From contig JAKOGI010000001.1 of the NCBI GenBank assembly GCA_029747015.1, positions 4,831,001 through 4,895,000 of the forward strand: 64,000 nt of DNA, written 5' to 3'. Positions 38,201 through 53,200 of this stretch are shown piece after piece (position 1 is the stretch's first letter; every line of letters starts with the position of its first letter). The notes below the pieces were generated by a model. That model was not told where the DNA came from and did no database searches. It saw nothing but the letters and a program-made list of their open reading frames with translations. Source of the stretch: Carnegiea gigantea. Its lineage: Eukaryota > Streptophyta > Magnoliopsida > Caryophyllales > Cactaceae. Position numbers and translations under genes: made by a program.

Positions 38201-41200
38201 GACGGACTAAATTAACCTTACTTATCTATTTTCATAAAACTAAGACTATCAAAGCCACAAGATTTCATAATCAAATAATCCCAATTGAAACCCTAACTGT
38301 TTTCACATCAGGAAGATCAATTGCCCACAAAGTCGCACTAAATAAAGAATTCAACTTTCGTTGATCTCCTAAGCTCTAATTAGGAACGGTGAGTAAAACT
38401 CTTTCAAACAATTCAACAAACAGTTGGCATATTAAGCAGGAATTCACAAAAATCTAGAACATGATTCACTTTTGCACAACAGAGGCTGCGCCCAATCCAA
38501 GACTACTAATTTAACCTCTAATCACAATCAAGAACAAGAATCTAGAAGCCATCACCAAAGTTGCAAACTTTAATTTAGATCACAAAAGAAGGAAGAACGA
38601 AAACGTACTTCAATTGATTTCCAAGAGCAATCGCGCAAATTTGTACCAAATCCAAACTTCAATCCAATGCTTTACAATTTGAGAAAGTAATTAGCATAGA
38701 AAGACCTTAAAAAATCGCCCCTTTTCGAGAGCTCTAAGAAAATTAGAAGGTATCCTCGACTGTAGCCGCGACGAAACATTTAGTCGCACAGGAATTAATG
38801 TGGCACGGTCGTGCCACTTCCCTGGTTTGCTGCTTCTCGCGTTCTGTCTTGGCACGATCGAGCTTCTTGGCATGGGTTCCCTATGCCAATCCTCTGGGCC
38901 TCGACAACCTCCTCATTCGCTTAAAATCCGCCCTCTTGGCCTTCCTTTCGCGCGGCATTAGTGAGTTTTCTCCTAAAAGCATAAAAACATCTCACATGAG
39001 CAAATTCCAGATAAAGGAGGCCTATTCGGCCCCTATGTTTTGAAGTTCAACCCAAAAATCACTGAAAGGAGAGGTTAAAGTGGTTTTGAAAGAAGTAAAA
39101 ATAGAGGTTTATCAACTCCCTCATGCTTGTCTCTTGCTTGTCCTCAAGCAAGACTAAGGCATGAATGAACTGACAGAGGATGGAAACCTCTAATTGCTCA
39201 CCTCCCCAAGCAAGACCAGTAGAAAGTCAGCCAAGCCAAGCATAAATGCACACAACCAGTGCGATAGTTCAAAGCATAAACATGTAGTTTCGAAAGTCAT
39301 TTAAAATCGATTGAAAACTACACCGTTCAACTTAACATCCAGTTATCCCATATTACGCCTCCATCCCAATCAAGATGCCTCCAAACAAGTGATGGACTAG
39401 AAGGCCTGCTAGTAACTCTCATAGGGGGTGAAACAAAGCAGATGCACTCCCTCTCATGTGTTTGAAGATATGGAGCTTTCTTAATCATCCTCCCAAATGT
39501 AACAACCTTACCATAAGTTTGGACATATTCTCGATCCTCCAGTACTAAAATGCAAATGCAGATGACATTCCAGAGGACTTGTTATGGGTTGTAATGGGGC
39601 ATAGGGTAGAGGTAAGGAGGGAAGCAAATCTGGGAATGTGGAGTTTAAAGCCAGGAGACTAAGAAGCATCACGCGCATCCCGAACATTACATTATTCTAC
39701 CATGTCATCCCAACTAACCATGCTAAAACGTACATCCCATTGAACGGGTCTAGGAAGCGAGCTGAGACAAATAATATAAGTTATTTTTCATTTCATTCTC
39801 TTTTTTTTTTAATACCTTTCCGTTTTTTGTTCTTCTTTTTTAATTCCAGATTGGCAGGTGGCAATTCAAAGTCCAACATCAACCCATTCCATAAATACTA
39901 TCAACCCAACGAGCACACAGGAGATAACCAACTAACCAATTGAGCATACACCGCAAGCTACCTACTAAAATTCACGGAAACAAAACTTCACCTAATCTTG
40001 GCATAAAGGTAGGAAATCATATAAGGCCAAGGGGTAAGTGGGTTTGCAACAACAGAAATCAGGTAAAGGCACAAATAGCTAGCGAGGGGTGTAACATAAT
40101 TTTCAAGAAGGCCATTTGCCTAATGTGGCTACTAATTAATCAAAGAATGCCTCTATCACATCATCAAATGCACAGCATATGTGCAGCCTTAGAAAGAAAC
40201 AAACCAAGTTCTAGAAGAAAAGCATATGGGAGGGTCACACATGAAATAAAACAGTAAAACTATATAGATGAATAGTCTAATCAGGCCCAAAAGTCTCACG
40301 GGTCAAACTACCAAATGCACAACTAGCCCTACCAGTAGCCCACTTGAAAGGAGTAATCAAGCATGATAAGGAGGCTTCAAGGGTAACTAGTATGCAAAAA
40401 CTAAACAGTAATCCAAAACATTTCGAAATCATCATATAAGAGCATTTGCCAAAAGCATGCCACAAGTATGTACAACCATGTTAACCAACTGACCACCATT
40501 GTCTTTGGCTCATCATCACAAGAAGGGTTTTCAAAATCTTTTCTTCATTTTTTTTCTCTTTTTTCTCCTTTTTTTAAAGCAATAAAGTCTAACTAGGAAA
40601 ATAATAAAACGCATAAAGGAAAATGAAGAGTAGGGTGAAAAAGAGTTACCTCGAAAGTTTATGCACGCCCGACTCGAACAAGTTTCCTTTGCGATGCCAA
40701 CATCTATTCTAAATGCAGTAGACTACATGCTCTACTAAAGAGAATGAAAATAAAATGAGAATGCTACTAATGGGTCCTATGTATGCAACTAGATCGTAAA
40801 TGTGAAATAAGAAATTATATGCAATTAAGCTAAAGGCACCCTAAATGCAAGTAAAGCGAGGATGTATGTACACTACACTAGCGAATACCCAAATATGTCA
40901 CTCCCATATCACATTTCAAATGCATCAATCCCTCCCCCACGCTTGAGGGTTTCATCGTCCCCAGTGAAAGAAATAGACATGGAATGCAAGGGAAGGCAGC
41001 ATACTCACAGTTACTGGGTCCCATCAGGCCCGGGGGCGGCCAAAAATGTGGAGGAAATGGGTGGAAAATGGATGAATGGGCCGAATCACATGATCGAAAC
41101 AACGACAAGCCCCTTTGATCGCCCGAGAAGGTGCAAAAACACTTCTCCAACTCCCTAACGGACTCCGATTGTCGCCAGAGTAATTAGTTCATCCGCCTGT

Positions 41201-44200
41201 GCTCTTCATACTCCCGGACTTCCCGCATAGCCCGTTCCTCCTCCGGCAGAATCCGCCGCCGCTCTCTCCTCTTGGCGGAAAACAAAGCCCCTAAAATATA
41301 TAACTCCCTCCTCCTCAATAGAGTCCATGCGTCCAGAGACACGATGGAGGTCTTCACGCATACCAATATATCCCTCTCGAAGACCCGAAACCTGCATTTG
41401 AAGGGCGAAGAAGGATTTGAGGAAAGAGGGGTAAAGCGGCATGTATGCCGCAGAGAACCGCCGGTCTCATGGGTGAATGACGGGTTAAAAGGAGGTGGTG
41501 GTGGAATGGGCTCCTCCTCGACATGAGTGCTCCCAGGCACGGGCCCCTCTTGGCCCGCGTCAACATCTTCCTCCTCATCATCATCATCATTGTCTCCCTC
41601 CTCCTCATGATACCCGACCTCCTTATCAGCGACTAATTGTTCCTCTTTAGATAACACGGTCGCCCTAATAATCACTCTGTCACAATTCCAATTCCTCTTA
41701 TTGGTGATTGTGGTGCGCTCAACATTTGGAACAGGGAAGAAGATCTTTTTGTGGTGTGGGCACCGAACGGTATCACCAAGGGTATCAATGATATGCATGT
41801 GGTGGAGGGTGCCGACATCAAGGTAACCGCTAAGGAAAGGAGGTACGAGAGTGGAGAGTCTAGCACCGTGGCCTAAAGCAATGGCAATGGCAGTAATAGT
41901 GCCCCCAATGCTTAGAACATTTTTGTTGGTAGCCTTAGCTACGTCCGCCAAGTGACGGATTATGAACGCCCCAATGTCTACGGGGTGCCCGACAACGCAC
42001 ACCAGATAATGAACAACTCCGCCCTCCGACAACCATTTTGGTTGTCGTTGCGACCGAAAATAATATTCGCGGTCAGGCGCTGAAGGTAACGAAGCTTGAT
42101 ATTGCAAATATCAGTAGTCTTAGCCTGTCCGAGGTCAAACAGGGTCTATGTCAGCTTTCTGTTTGGAGCAAGTAACGCTCATCCAAACAGGGTCGATCGG
42201 CACATCTCTATAGGCTCCGTCAACCACCGAAATTTTCAACAATTCATTAAACATTCTCAAGTTCATTCGGTAGTCCACATTAAGCATACGGAATGAAATT
42301 TTCACTTCATGACCCCTAAATGTTCCATCCCAATTTACATTCAGAGCTCAAAAACACTATCATGAGGCAGTCATACGAGGTACATTGCAAAGGTCAATGT
42401 ACTCAGTCCATCCAAATTTACGAATCAAATGCAACATATCATCCAGCATTTCCAAAGTTCGCAAGGAATCCACATGAAAGTACTTTTGCTAACTAGTCTT
42501 CCTAGTGGCTAAGTTCTCATATCAAGCCTTTTGCTCCTCAATAGCAAAATGTAAACCTCTAGTGCTAGCAGGCAAAATCAAGGGGTATGCGTCTTCCGTA
42601 CCTTTGGCAGAAGATGGTGCACCTGAGGAGGAAGTGACCTTGGACGACTTCTTGGGCAGGGATGGAGCCTTGGAACCTTCTCCAACTCGTCTCTTCCACA
42701 TGAGTAGCAATAAAGAGCAGATCGGGGCTTTGGAGTAAGGGTAGAAGCTAAAGGTGGCAAGAGGAGTGAAGATTTCTATCTCTGTAACCTTCAACCTCAA
42801 CAATGGAGGTTAGGGTTTTAGAGAGAGACGGAGGGTAGGGTGGGTGGGGTGAAATTGGGTGAAAAGAGATGAGATTTGAGCAAGAAGTGGAAGATTATGG
42901 ATGGAATTTGAAGGAATTGGAAGAAGGGAGACTTTGGGAAGAAACTTGAGAAGAGAGTAGGGTGCGAAGGGGGGGTCGCGAACTTAGAGAGAAAATGTGA
43001 GTAAGAATGAAGAAGGAATGAAGAAGGGGAAAATCGGGCTTTTCACCCGAAAATAAGGCGGCACGGTTGTGCCTGGGGGCACGGTGCGACCGTGCCAAAT
43101 TGTTGTGTGCGCGCCTGAATGAGGAGAAGTGGCGCGGTCATGCCCAAGAGCGCGGTGCCACCGTGCCGCATTGCTGTGCATCAGGTTGTGAATTTCTTTG
43201 TCCCCCTTTTTTTCCTCTTGGACTTTTAGGGGAGGGTGGCATGGCCACGCCATCAGGCATGGGTGCCCATGTCGATTTGCTACCTCTTCCTTCTTTCCTC
43301 ACTCATTTTTTTTCTTTTTTCGCTTGGTTCATTTCCTCTCTCTCTTTCTTTTTTTCGAGTTTTTTTTCGAAAGTTGCCTCCCAAGAAGCGCTTGTTTTAG
43401 GCCCCGATCTTGACCGTTAAAAGTCCCTAAGAAGAAGAGACGTCAGGGAGGGCACAGGTGACCTTCCCTTCAAGCGACTCACCTGCTACATAATGCTTTA
43501 ATCGAGACCCGTTCACCTTGAACAAGCCGGTGGTCTCGGTGCCGATCTCAATGGCCCTATATGGATATACTTTCAACACCTTGAAAGGGCCCGACCATCT
43601 AGAACGAAACTTGCCCGGGGAGAGCTTCAAATAGGAGTTGAAGAGAACTAAGTCGCCTTCCCGAAACTCACGACGATTAATGAACTTTTCGTGCCACCGC
43701 TTCGTTCGCCCCTTGTAGATTCGAGAACTTTCATAGGCATCCAAGCGGATTTCCTCAAGTTCGTTTAACTGGAGCAATCTTCTCTCTCACACAGACTTCA
43801 AGTCGAAGTTCAAATGCTTGATGGCCCAGCAAGCCAAGTGTTCTAACTCCACGGAGAGGTGTCAGGGCTTACCATAAACTAACCGGAACCGAGCGGTCCC
43901 GATTGGAGTTTTGAATGCCGTTCGGTAAGCCCATAGGGCGTCATCGAGCTTGTCCGTCCAATCTTTGCAAGATCGCGCAACAACCGTCTTCTCTAGAATT
44001 GACTTGATTTCCCGGTTGGAGATCTCGACTTGCCCACTTGTTTGAGGGTGGTAGCCCAATCCATACTTGTGATGCACTCCATATTTCTTCAATAAGGCTT
44101 CGAGTTTTCTTTCAATGAAGTGCGTCCCATAATCACTGATAAGCACCCTCGGGACTCCAAAACGAGGAAAAATGATCGTCTTGAATAGTTTAGCCACTAC

Positions 44201-47200
44201 TCTTAAGTCATTAATAGGGCTAACCACTGCCTCCACCCACTTGGAGACGTAATCAACCGCGACCAGAATGTACTTGTTACCCCGTGAGGATGAGAAAGGG
44301 CCCATGAAGTCGATACCCTAAACATCGAAGATCTCAACTTCAAGTATGAAGTTAAGGGGCATCTCATTCTTCCTTGATAAGTTGCTCACGCGTTGGCAGC
44401 GATCACAGGAACGAACATAAGCGTGGACGTAGTTGAATAGGGGGGGCCAGAAGAACCCAGCTTGGAGAACCTTCGAGGCGGTTTTGGAAGTGCTAGCATG
44501 ACCTCCACATGGAGAGTCGTGACAGAATGAAATCACGCTCTGAATCTCCTCCTCAGGGAGGCAACGCCGGCAAATCCCATCCTTATATAGCTTGTAAAGA
44601 AAAGGTTCGTCCCAAAAGTACATCTTGATATCATTGAGGAACTTCTTCTTCTGATGGGAAGAGAAATCATAGGGGAAAATCCCCGAAGCTAGGTAGTTTG
44701 CAAAGTCAGCGAACCATGGGGCTTGTCCCGAGGAGATAGCCATGAGATGCTCATCAGGAAAAGCATCGTTGATGGGGGTATCGTGGCTCTCGACAATGAA
44801 CCTGGAGAGATGGTCAACAATGACGTTTTCTGCCCCCGTCTTGTCTTTGATCTCCATATCGAACTCCTAAAGTAGTAGTATCCACCGAATGAGGCGAGGC
44901 TTCGCATCGTTCTTCTCAAGGAGATGCTCGAGTGCAGAATGGTCAGCGCACATGATGACCTTGGAGCATAAGAGGTAAGGTCGAAACTTCTCCATCGCGT
45001 ACAACACCACAGGCACCTCCTTTTCAGTTGTTGTATAGTTCTGTTGAGCCTCATCCAATGTTCTACTAGCATAGTAGATAACCACTGGCTTCTTATCTCT
45101 TTTTTGTCCCAAACTGCCCCCACCGCATGGTCGTTAGCATCACACATGATCTCAAAGGGAAGATCCTAATTTGGTGGTTGTATGATGGGGGCAGAAATCA
45201 GTGTCTGCTTAATCCTGAAAAAAGCCTTATGGCACTCATCAGTAAAAATAAACGGGGCATCTTTGGCGAGAGGCTAGATTAGAGGTTTAACGATCTTGGA
45301 GAAGTCCTTGATAAAGCGGCGATAGAATCCCGCATGACCCAGAAAACTCCGCACCCCTTTTACCGAAATAGGAGGGGGCTAACCTCAGCTTTATCTACCT
45401 CGATGCCCCTAGCAGAGATGACATGACCAAGTACGACCCCCTCTTGTACCATGAAATGGCACTTTTTTCAACTCAACACTAGGTTGACTTCCTCACATCT
45501 ATGGAGTACCTTGGTTAAATTTTCTAAACAAATGTCAAAGGTACCTCTATAAACAGAGAAGTCATTCATAAATACCTCCATGAAGTTCTCAATGAGATCA
45601 GAAAATATTACATTTATGCACCGCTAAAAAGTGACAGGGCATTACATAACCCAAAAGGCATCCTTCGATAAGTAAAGATACCACAAGGGCATGTGAAGGT
45701 CGTCTTCTCCTGGTCATCGGGATGGATAAAAATCTGAAAGAAACCAGAGTATCCATCCAAATAACAGAAGAAGGAATGTGTTGCCAGCCTTTCCAACATC
45801 TGATCAATGAAGGGGAGGGGGAGATGATCTTTCCGGGTAACTTGATTCAATCAACGATAATCAATACACATTCGCCACCCAGTTACAGTCCTAGTGGAGA
45901 TGAGCTTGTCTCTCACATTCTTAATGACGGTCATCCCACGCTTTTTGGGAACTACCTGAACTAGACTCACCCACTCACTATCTGTTAGGGTAGATGATCC
46001 CAGCATCAAGTAATTTGACAACCTCCTTTTTCACAACCTCTCGCATATTAGGATTTAAGCGGCGCTGAGGTTGTGAGGAGGGGCGATGACCTTCACCAAG
46101 AAAGATGCGATGCATGCAGAATAAAGGATTAAGTCCCTTAATATCATCAATACTACTACTCCAGAAGTTTGATCTGGAGATCAAGGACAAGGTGGGGGCA
46201 GAAAACATCATTGTCGACCATCTCTCTAGGCTCATTGTTGAAAGCCACGATACCCTCATTGACAATGCTTTCCCTGATGAGCATCTCATGGCATTCTCCT
46301 CAGGACAAGCCCCATGGTTCGCCGACTTTGCGAACTACCTAGCTTCGGGGATTTTCCTCCATGATTTCTCTTTCCATCAGAAGAATAAGTTCCTCCATGA
46401 TATCAAGATGTACTTTTGGGAGGAACCTTTTCTCTATAAGCTGTGTAAGGATGGGATTTGCCGGCATTGCCTCCCTGACGAGGAGATTCAGAGCGTGATT
46501 TCATTCTATCACGACTCTCCATGTGGAGGTCATGCTAGCACCTCCAAAACCGCCGCGAAGGTCCTCCCAAGCTGGGTTCTTCTAGCCCTCACTATTCAAC
46601 GACGTCCACGCTTATGTTTATTCCTGTGACTGCTGCCAACAGGTGGACAACTTATCAAGAAAAAATGAGATGCCTCTTAACTTCATATTTGAAGTTGAGA
46701 TCTTCGATATTAGGGGCACCGACTTCATAGGCCCTTTCCCATCCTCACGGGGCAACAACTACATTCTGGTAGCGGTTGATTACGTCTCCAAGTGGATGGA
46801 GGCAGTGGCTAGCCCCACTAATGACTCAAGAGTAGAGGCCAAGTTATTCAAGAGGATCATTTTTCCTCGTTCTGGAGTCCCGAGGGTGCTTGTCAGTGAT
46901 AATGAGACGCACTTCATCGAAAGGAAACTCGAAGCCTTACTGAAAAAATATGGAGTGCATCATAAGTATGGATTGGGCTACCACCCTCAAACAAGTGGGC
47001 AAGTCGAGATCTTTTACCGCAAAATCAAGTCAATTCTAGAGAAGACGGTTGTTGCGCGATCTCGCAAAGGTTGGCCGGACAAGCTCGATGACACCCTATA
47101 GGCTTACTGGACGGCATTCAAAACTCCAATCGGGACCACTCCGTTCGAGTTAGTTTATGGTAAGCCCTGTCACCTCCCCATGGAGTTAGAACACTAGGCT

Positions 47201-50200
47201 TACTGGGCCATCAACCATTTGAACTTCGATTTGAAGTCTGCGGGAGAGAGAAGATTGCTCCAGTTGAACGAACTTGAGGAAATCCGCTTGGATGCCTATG
47301 AAAGTTCTTGAATCTACAAGGAGCGAACGAAGCAGTGGCACAACAAGTTCATTAATCGTTGTGGGTTTTGGGAAGGCGACTTAGTTCTCCTCTTCAACTC
47401 CCGTTTGAAGCTCTTCCCAGGCAAGCTTCGTTCTAGATGGTCGGGCCTTTTCAAGGTGTTGAATGTATATCCATATGGGGCCATTGAGATCGACACCAAG
47501 ACCAGCGGCTCGTTCAAGGGGAACGGGTCTCGATTAAAGCATTATGTAGCCAGTGAGTCATTTGAAGAGGTCACCTGTGCCCTCCCTGACGTCTCTTCTT
47601 CTTAGGGACTTTTCACAATCAAGCTCGGGACCTAAAATAAGTGCTTCTTTGGAGGCAACCCAAGCTTTACGGCTTTCGAGGAAAAAAAAAACCAGAGAGA
47701 GAGAGAGAGAGGGAGGAAAAGAACCAAGCGAAAAAAGGAAAAAAAATGAGTGAGAAAAGAAGGAAGAGACAACAAGTCCGCATGGGCACCCCATGCCTGA
47801 TGGTATGACCATGCCACCCTCCCCTAAAAGTCCAAGAGAAAAAAAAGGGGGCAAAGAAAAGAAAATCACAGCCTAATGCACAGCAATGCGGCACGGTGGC
47901 ATCGCGCTCCGCGGCACGACCGCCCCGCTTCCCTCATTCAGGCGCGCATGCAGCAATGTGGCACGGTCATACCGTGCCCCTTTATTTTCTGGTGAAAAGC
48001 CCGATTTTCCTCTTCTTCTTCATTCCTTCTTCATTCTTCCTCACATTCTCTCTAACCGTGCGACGACCCCCTTCGCACCCTACTCTCCTCTCAAGCTTCC
48101 TCCCAAATTCTCCATTTTTCTTCCGATTCCTTCAATTTCATCCATAATCTTCCCCTTTCCGCTCAAATCTCCTCTCTTTTCACCCAATTTCACCCCACCC
48201 ACACTACCCTCTTTCTCTCTCTAAATGCCTAACCTCCATTGTTGAGGTTGAAGGTTGTAGAGATAGAAATATTCCCTTCTCTTGTCACCTTCAGCTTCTA
48301 CCCTCACTCAAGGCCCCGATCTGCTCTTTATTGCTACTCATGAAGAAACAAGTTGGAGAAGGTTCCAAAATTCCATCCCTGACCAAGAAGTCATCCAAGG
48401 TCACTTCCTCCTCAGTTGCACCATCTTCTGCCAAAGGTACGAAAGATGCATACCCCTTGATTTTGCTTGCTAGCACTAGATGTTTACATTTTGCTACTGA
48501 GGAGCAAAAAGCTCGATATGAGATTTTAGCCGCTAGGAAGACTAGTGAACAAAAGTACTTTCATGTGGATTCCTCGCGAACTTTGGAAATGCTGGATGAT
48601 ATATTGCATTTGATTCGTAAATTGGAATGGGCTGAGTACATTCGCATGCAATGTACCTCGTATGACCGCCTTATGATAGAGTTTTTGACCTCTTTGAATG
48701 TAAATTGGGATGGAATATTTAGGGGTCATGAAGTAGAAATTTCATTCCGTATGCTCAATGTGGACCACCGGATGAACTTGAGAATGTTTAATGAATTGTT
48801 GAAATTTCCAGTTGTTGACGGAGCCTATAGAGATGTGCCCTCCTTGTGGCGACCTGACCCCGTTTGGATGAGCGTTGCTTGCTCTAAACGGAAAGCTTAC
48901 ATAGACTGATTTGGGAGACCTAGAGTCTTTGACCCCCGCCTGGCCAAGGCTACCGATATTTGCAATATCAACCTTCGTTACCTTCAGCGCCTGACCGAGA
49001 ATATTATTTTCGGTCGTAACGACAACCAAAATGGCTGTCGGAAGGCGGAGTTGTTTATTTTCTGGTGTGCTTGTCAGGCACCCCCATAGACATTGGGGCG
49101 TTCATAATCTGCCAATTGGCGGACGTGGCCAAGACTACCAGCAAAAATGTTCGAAGCATTGGGGGCACTGTTACCGTCATTGACATTGGAGGCCACGGTG
49201 CTAGACTCTCCACTCTCGAACCCCATTTTCTTGGCGGTCACCTTGATGTCGGCACCCTCCACCACATGCATATCATTGATATCCGAGGTGACACCGTTCG
49301 GTACCCTCACCACAAAGAGATCCTCTTCACTTTTCCTAATGTTGAGCGCATCACAGTCACCAATAAGAGGAATTGAAATTGTGACGCAGTAATTATTAGG
49401 GTGACCGTGTTACCTAGAGAGGAACAATTAGCCGCTGATGAGGAGGTCGAGTATGATGAGGAGGAGGGAGACTACGATTATGATGATGAGGAGGAAGAAG
49501 TTGACGGGGGCCAAGAGGGGCCTGCGCCTGAGAGCACTCATGTCGAGGAGGAGCCCATTCCACCTTCACCACCTGTTAACCCGTCATTCACCATGAGACT
49601 GGGGGTTCTTCTTCCTCTGCAGCATACATGCCACTGAACCCCGCCTTCCTCCAATCCTTCTCCACCCTCCAAATGGAGGTTTCGGGTCTTTGAGAGGGAT
49701 ATACTGGTATGCGTGAGGACCTCCATCATGTCTCTGGACACATGGACTCTATTAAGGAGGGAGTTACATATTTTCGAGGCTTTGTTAACCGCCAAGAGGA
49801 GAGAGAGCGGCGGCAGATTCAGCGGGAGAAGGATCAAACTATGCGGGAAGCCCGGGAGTACAAAGAGCGCAAGCGGATGAATGAATTGCTCTGGCGACAA
49901 TCGGAGTCTATTAGGCAGTTGGAGGAGCGTTTTTGCACCTTCCTGGGGGATCAAGGGGGCTCGTCGTCATTTTCATCATATGATTCGGGCCATTCATCCA
50001 CCTTCCACCCATTTCCTCCACATTTTTGGGTGCCCCCGCGCCCGATGGGACCCAGTAACTGTGTGTATGCTCCCCTTCCCTTGCATTCCATGCCTATTTC
50101 TTTCATTAGGAACAATGAAACCCTCAAGCATGGGGGAGGGATTGACGCATTTGAAATGTGGCATGGGAGTGACATGTTTGGATATTCGCTAATTTAATGT

Positions 50201-53200
50201 ACATACATCCTCGCATTAGTTGCATTTAGGGTGCCTTTAGCTTAATTGCATATAATTTCTTATTTCACATTTAGGACCTAGTTGCATACATAGGACCCAT
50301 TAGTAGCATTCTCATTTTTTTTTTTTTCATTTTCTCTTTAGTAGAGCATGTAGTCTAGTGCATTTAGAATAGATGTTTGCATCGCAAAGGAGACTTGTTC
50401 GAGTTGGGCGCGCATAAATTTTCGAGGTTACCCTTTTTCACCGTACTCTTCATTTTCCTTTGCACGTTTTATTGTTTTCCTAGTTAGACTTTATCGCTTT
50501 TAAAAAAAGGGAGAAAAAAGAGAAAAAAATGAAGAAAAGATTTTGAAAGCCCCTCCTGTGATCATGAGCCAAGACAATGGTGGTCAGTTGGTTAACATGG
50601 TTGTGCATACTTGTGTGATGCTCATGTCAAATGCTCTTATATGATGATTTCGAAATGTTTTGGCTGCACTGTTTGGTTTTCGCATACTGGTTATCCTTGA
50701 AGCCCCCTTATCATGCTTGATTACTCCTTTCAAATGAGCTACTGGTAGGGCTAGTTGTACACCTGGAAGTTTGACCCGTGAGACTTTTGGACCTGATTAG
50801 ACTATTCATCTATATAGTCTCACTGTTTTATTTCATGTGTGACCCTCCCATGTGCTTCTCTTCTAGAACTTGGTTTGTTTTTCTCTAAGGCTGCACATTT
50901 GATATGCATTTGATGATGTGATAGTGGCATTCTTTGATTAATTAGTAACCACATTAGCCAAATGGCCTTCTTGAAAATTATGTTACACCCCTCACTAGCC
51001 CTTTGTGCCTTTACCTGATTTCTCTTGTTGCAAACCCACTTACCCCTTGGCCTTACATGATTTCCTGCCTTTATGCCAGAATTAGGTGAAGTTTTGTTTC
51101 TATGAATTTTAGTAGGTAGTGTGCGGTGTATACTCAATTGGTTAGTTGGCTATCTCCTGTGTGCTCGTTGGGTTGATAGCATTTATGGAATGAGTTGATG
51201 CTGGACTTTGAATTGTTGTCAATCTGGGGAAAAAAAGAAGAAAAAACGGAAAGATCCCAAAAAAAAAAGAGAGAGAGAGAGAGAATGAAATGAAAAATTA
51301 AATGTCGACATGGTTGATAACTTCTATTATTTGTCTCAACTCGCTTCCTAGACCCGTTCGATGGGATGTACATTTTAGCATGGGTAGTTGGGATGGTATG
51401 GTAGAATAATGTAATACTCGGGATGCGCGTGACGCTTCTTAGTCTCCTGTCTTTAAACTCCACATTCCAAGATTTACTTCCCTCCTTACCTCTGACCTAT
51501 GCCCCATTACAACCCATAACAAGTCCTCTGGACTGTCATTTGCATTTGCATTTTATTAGTGGAGGATCGAGAATATGTCCAAACTTATAGTAAGGTTGTT
51601 ACATTTGGGAGGATGATTGAAAGAGCCGCATATTTTCAAACACATGAGAGGGAGTACATCTGCTTCTTTCACCCCCTATGAGAGTTACTACCAGGCCTTC
51701 TAGTCTATCACTTGTTTGAAGGCATCTTGATTGGGATTGGGGTGTGATATGGGATATGTTAAGTTGAACAGTGTAGTTTTCAATCGATTTTAAATAACTT
51801 TCGAAACTACATGTTTGTGCCTTGAACTATCCTACTGGTTGTGTGCATTTATGCTTGGTTTGGCTGACTTCCTACTGGTCTTGCCTGAGGAGGTGAGTAA
51901 TTAGAGGTTTCCATCCCCTGTCAGTTCATTCATGCCTTAGTCCTGCTTGAGGAAAAACAAGAGACAAGCATGGGGAATTGATAAACCTCTATTTTTACCT
52001 CTTTCGCAACCACTTTGACCTCTCCTTTTAGTGATTTTTGGGAACTTCAAAGCATAGGGGGTGAATAGGCCTCCTTTACCCGAAATTTGCTCATGTGAGA
52101 TGTTTTCATGGTTTCAGGAGTTCCAGTCGAAGGAAAGAAGAAAACTCACTAATGCCGCGCAAAAGGAAGGCCAAAAGGGCGAATTTTGAGCGAATGAAGA
52201 GGTTATCGAGGCCCAGAGGACTGGCATGGGGACCCCATACCAGGAAGCTCAACCGCGCCAGGATAGAACGCGAGAAGCAGCAAACCAGGGAAGTGGCACG
52301 GTGGCATCGTGCTACATTAATTCCTGCGCGACTAAATGTTTCGTCGCGGCTAGAGTCGAGGATACCTTGTAATTTTCTTAGAACTCTCGAAAAGGGACGA
52401 TTTTTTAGGTCTTTCTATGCTAATTACTTTCTCAAATTCTAAAGCATTGGATTGAAGTTTGGATTTGGTACAAATTTGCGCAATTGCTCTTAGAAATCAA
52501 TTGAAGCACGTTTTCGTTCTTCCTTCTTTTGTGATCTAAATTAAAGTTTGCAACTTTGGTGATGTCTTCTAGATTCTTGCTCTTGATTGTGATTAGAAGT
52601 ATGATTAGAGGTTAAATTAGTAATCTTGGATTGGGAGCAGCCCCTATTGTGCAAATGTGAATCATGTTCTAGGTTTTTATAAATTGTGTCATGATTACAA
52701 TTCGAATTCCTACTTAGAATGTCACCTATTTGTTGAATTACTTGAAAGAGTTTTATGCACCGTTCCTAATTAGGGTTTAGGAGATCAACGAAAGTTGAAT
52801 CCTTTATTTAGTGCAACTTTGTGGGCAATTGATCTTCCTGACGTGAAAACAGTTAGGACTTTAATTGGGATTATTTGATTATGAAATCCTGTGGCTTTGA
52901 TAGTCTTAGTTTCATGAAAATAGATAACTGAGGTTAATTTAGTCTGTCTATTGGTCGTTGAGAGAAAGCTTAGATGCGCTCTAAATCGTAATCATTTCCA
53001 CTTCGATTTGTTCATGGGCATGGTTTGTTTGATTTAGTCATGATTCATACAGCACAATAGTGTGACGAACCCCGATCTAGGACCCTTGTTAATATTGGAT
53101 TAGATAATTCAGCAGTTTTCAGCAGAATAGTACTGCTAGTTAGTAACATTCATCTAAAGTGGACTTCTGCCTAACTTGAGTGTTATAAATTGAATTCAGT

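Noticed and set aside
36063..39114. LTR-A and LTR-B as an LTR pair of one small element
   Set aside because: They are inverted relative to each other, and only the LTR-A and LTR-C outer ends share a target duplication.
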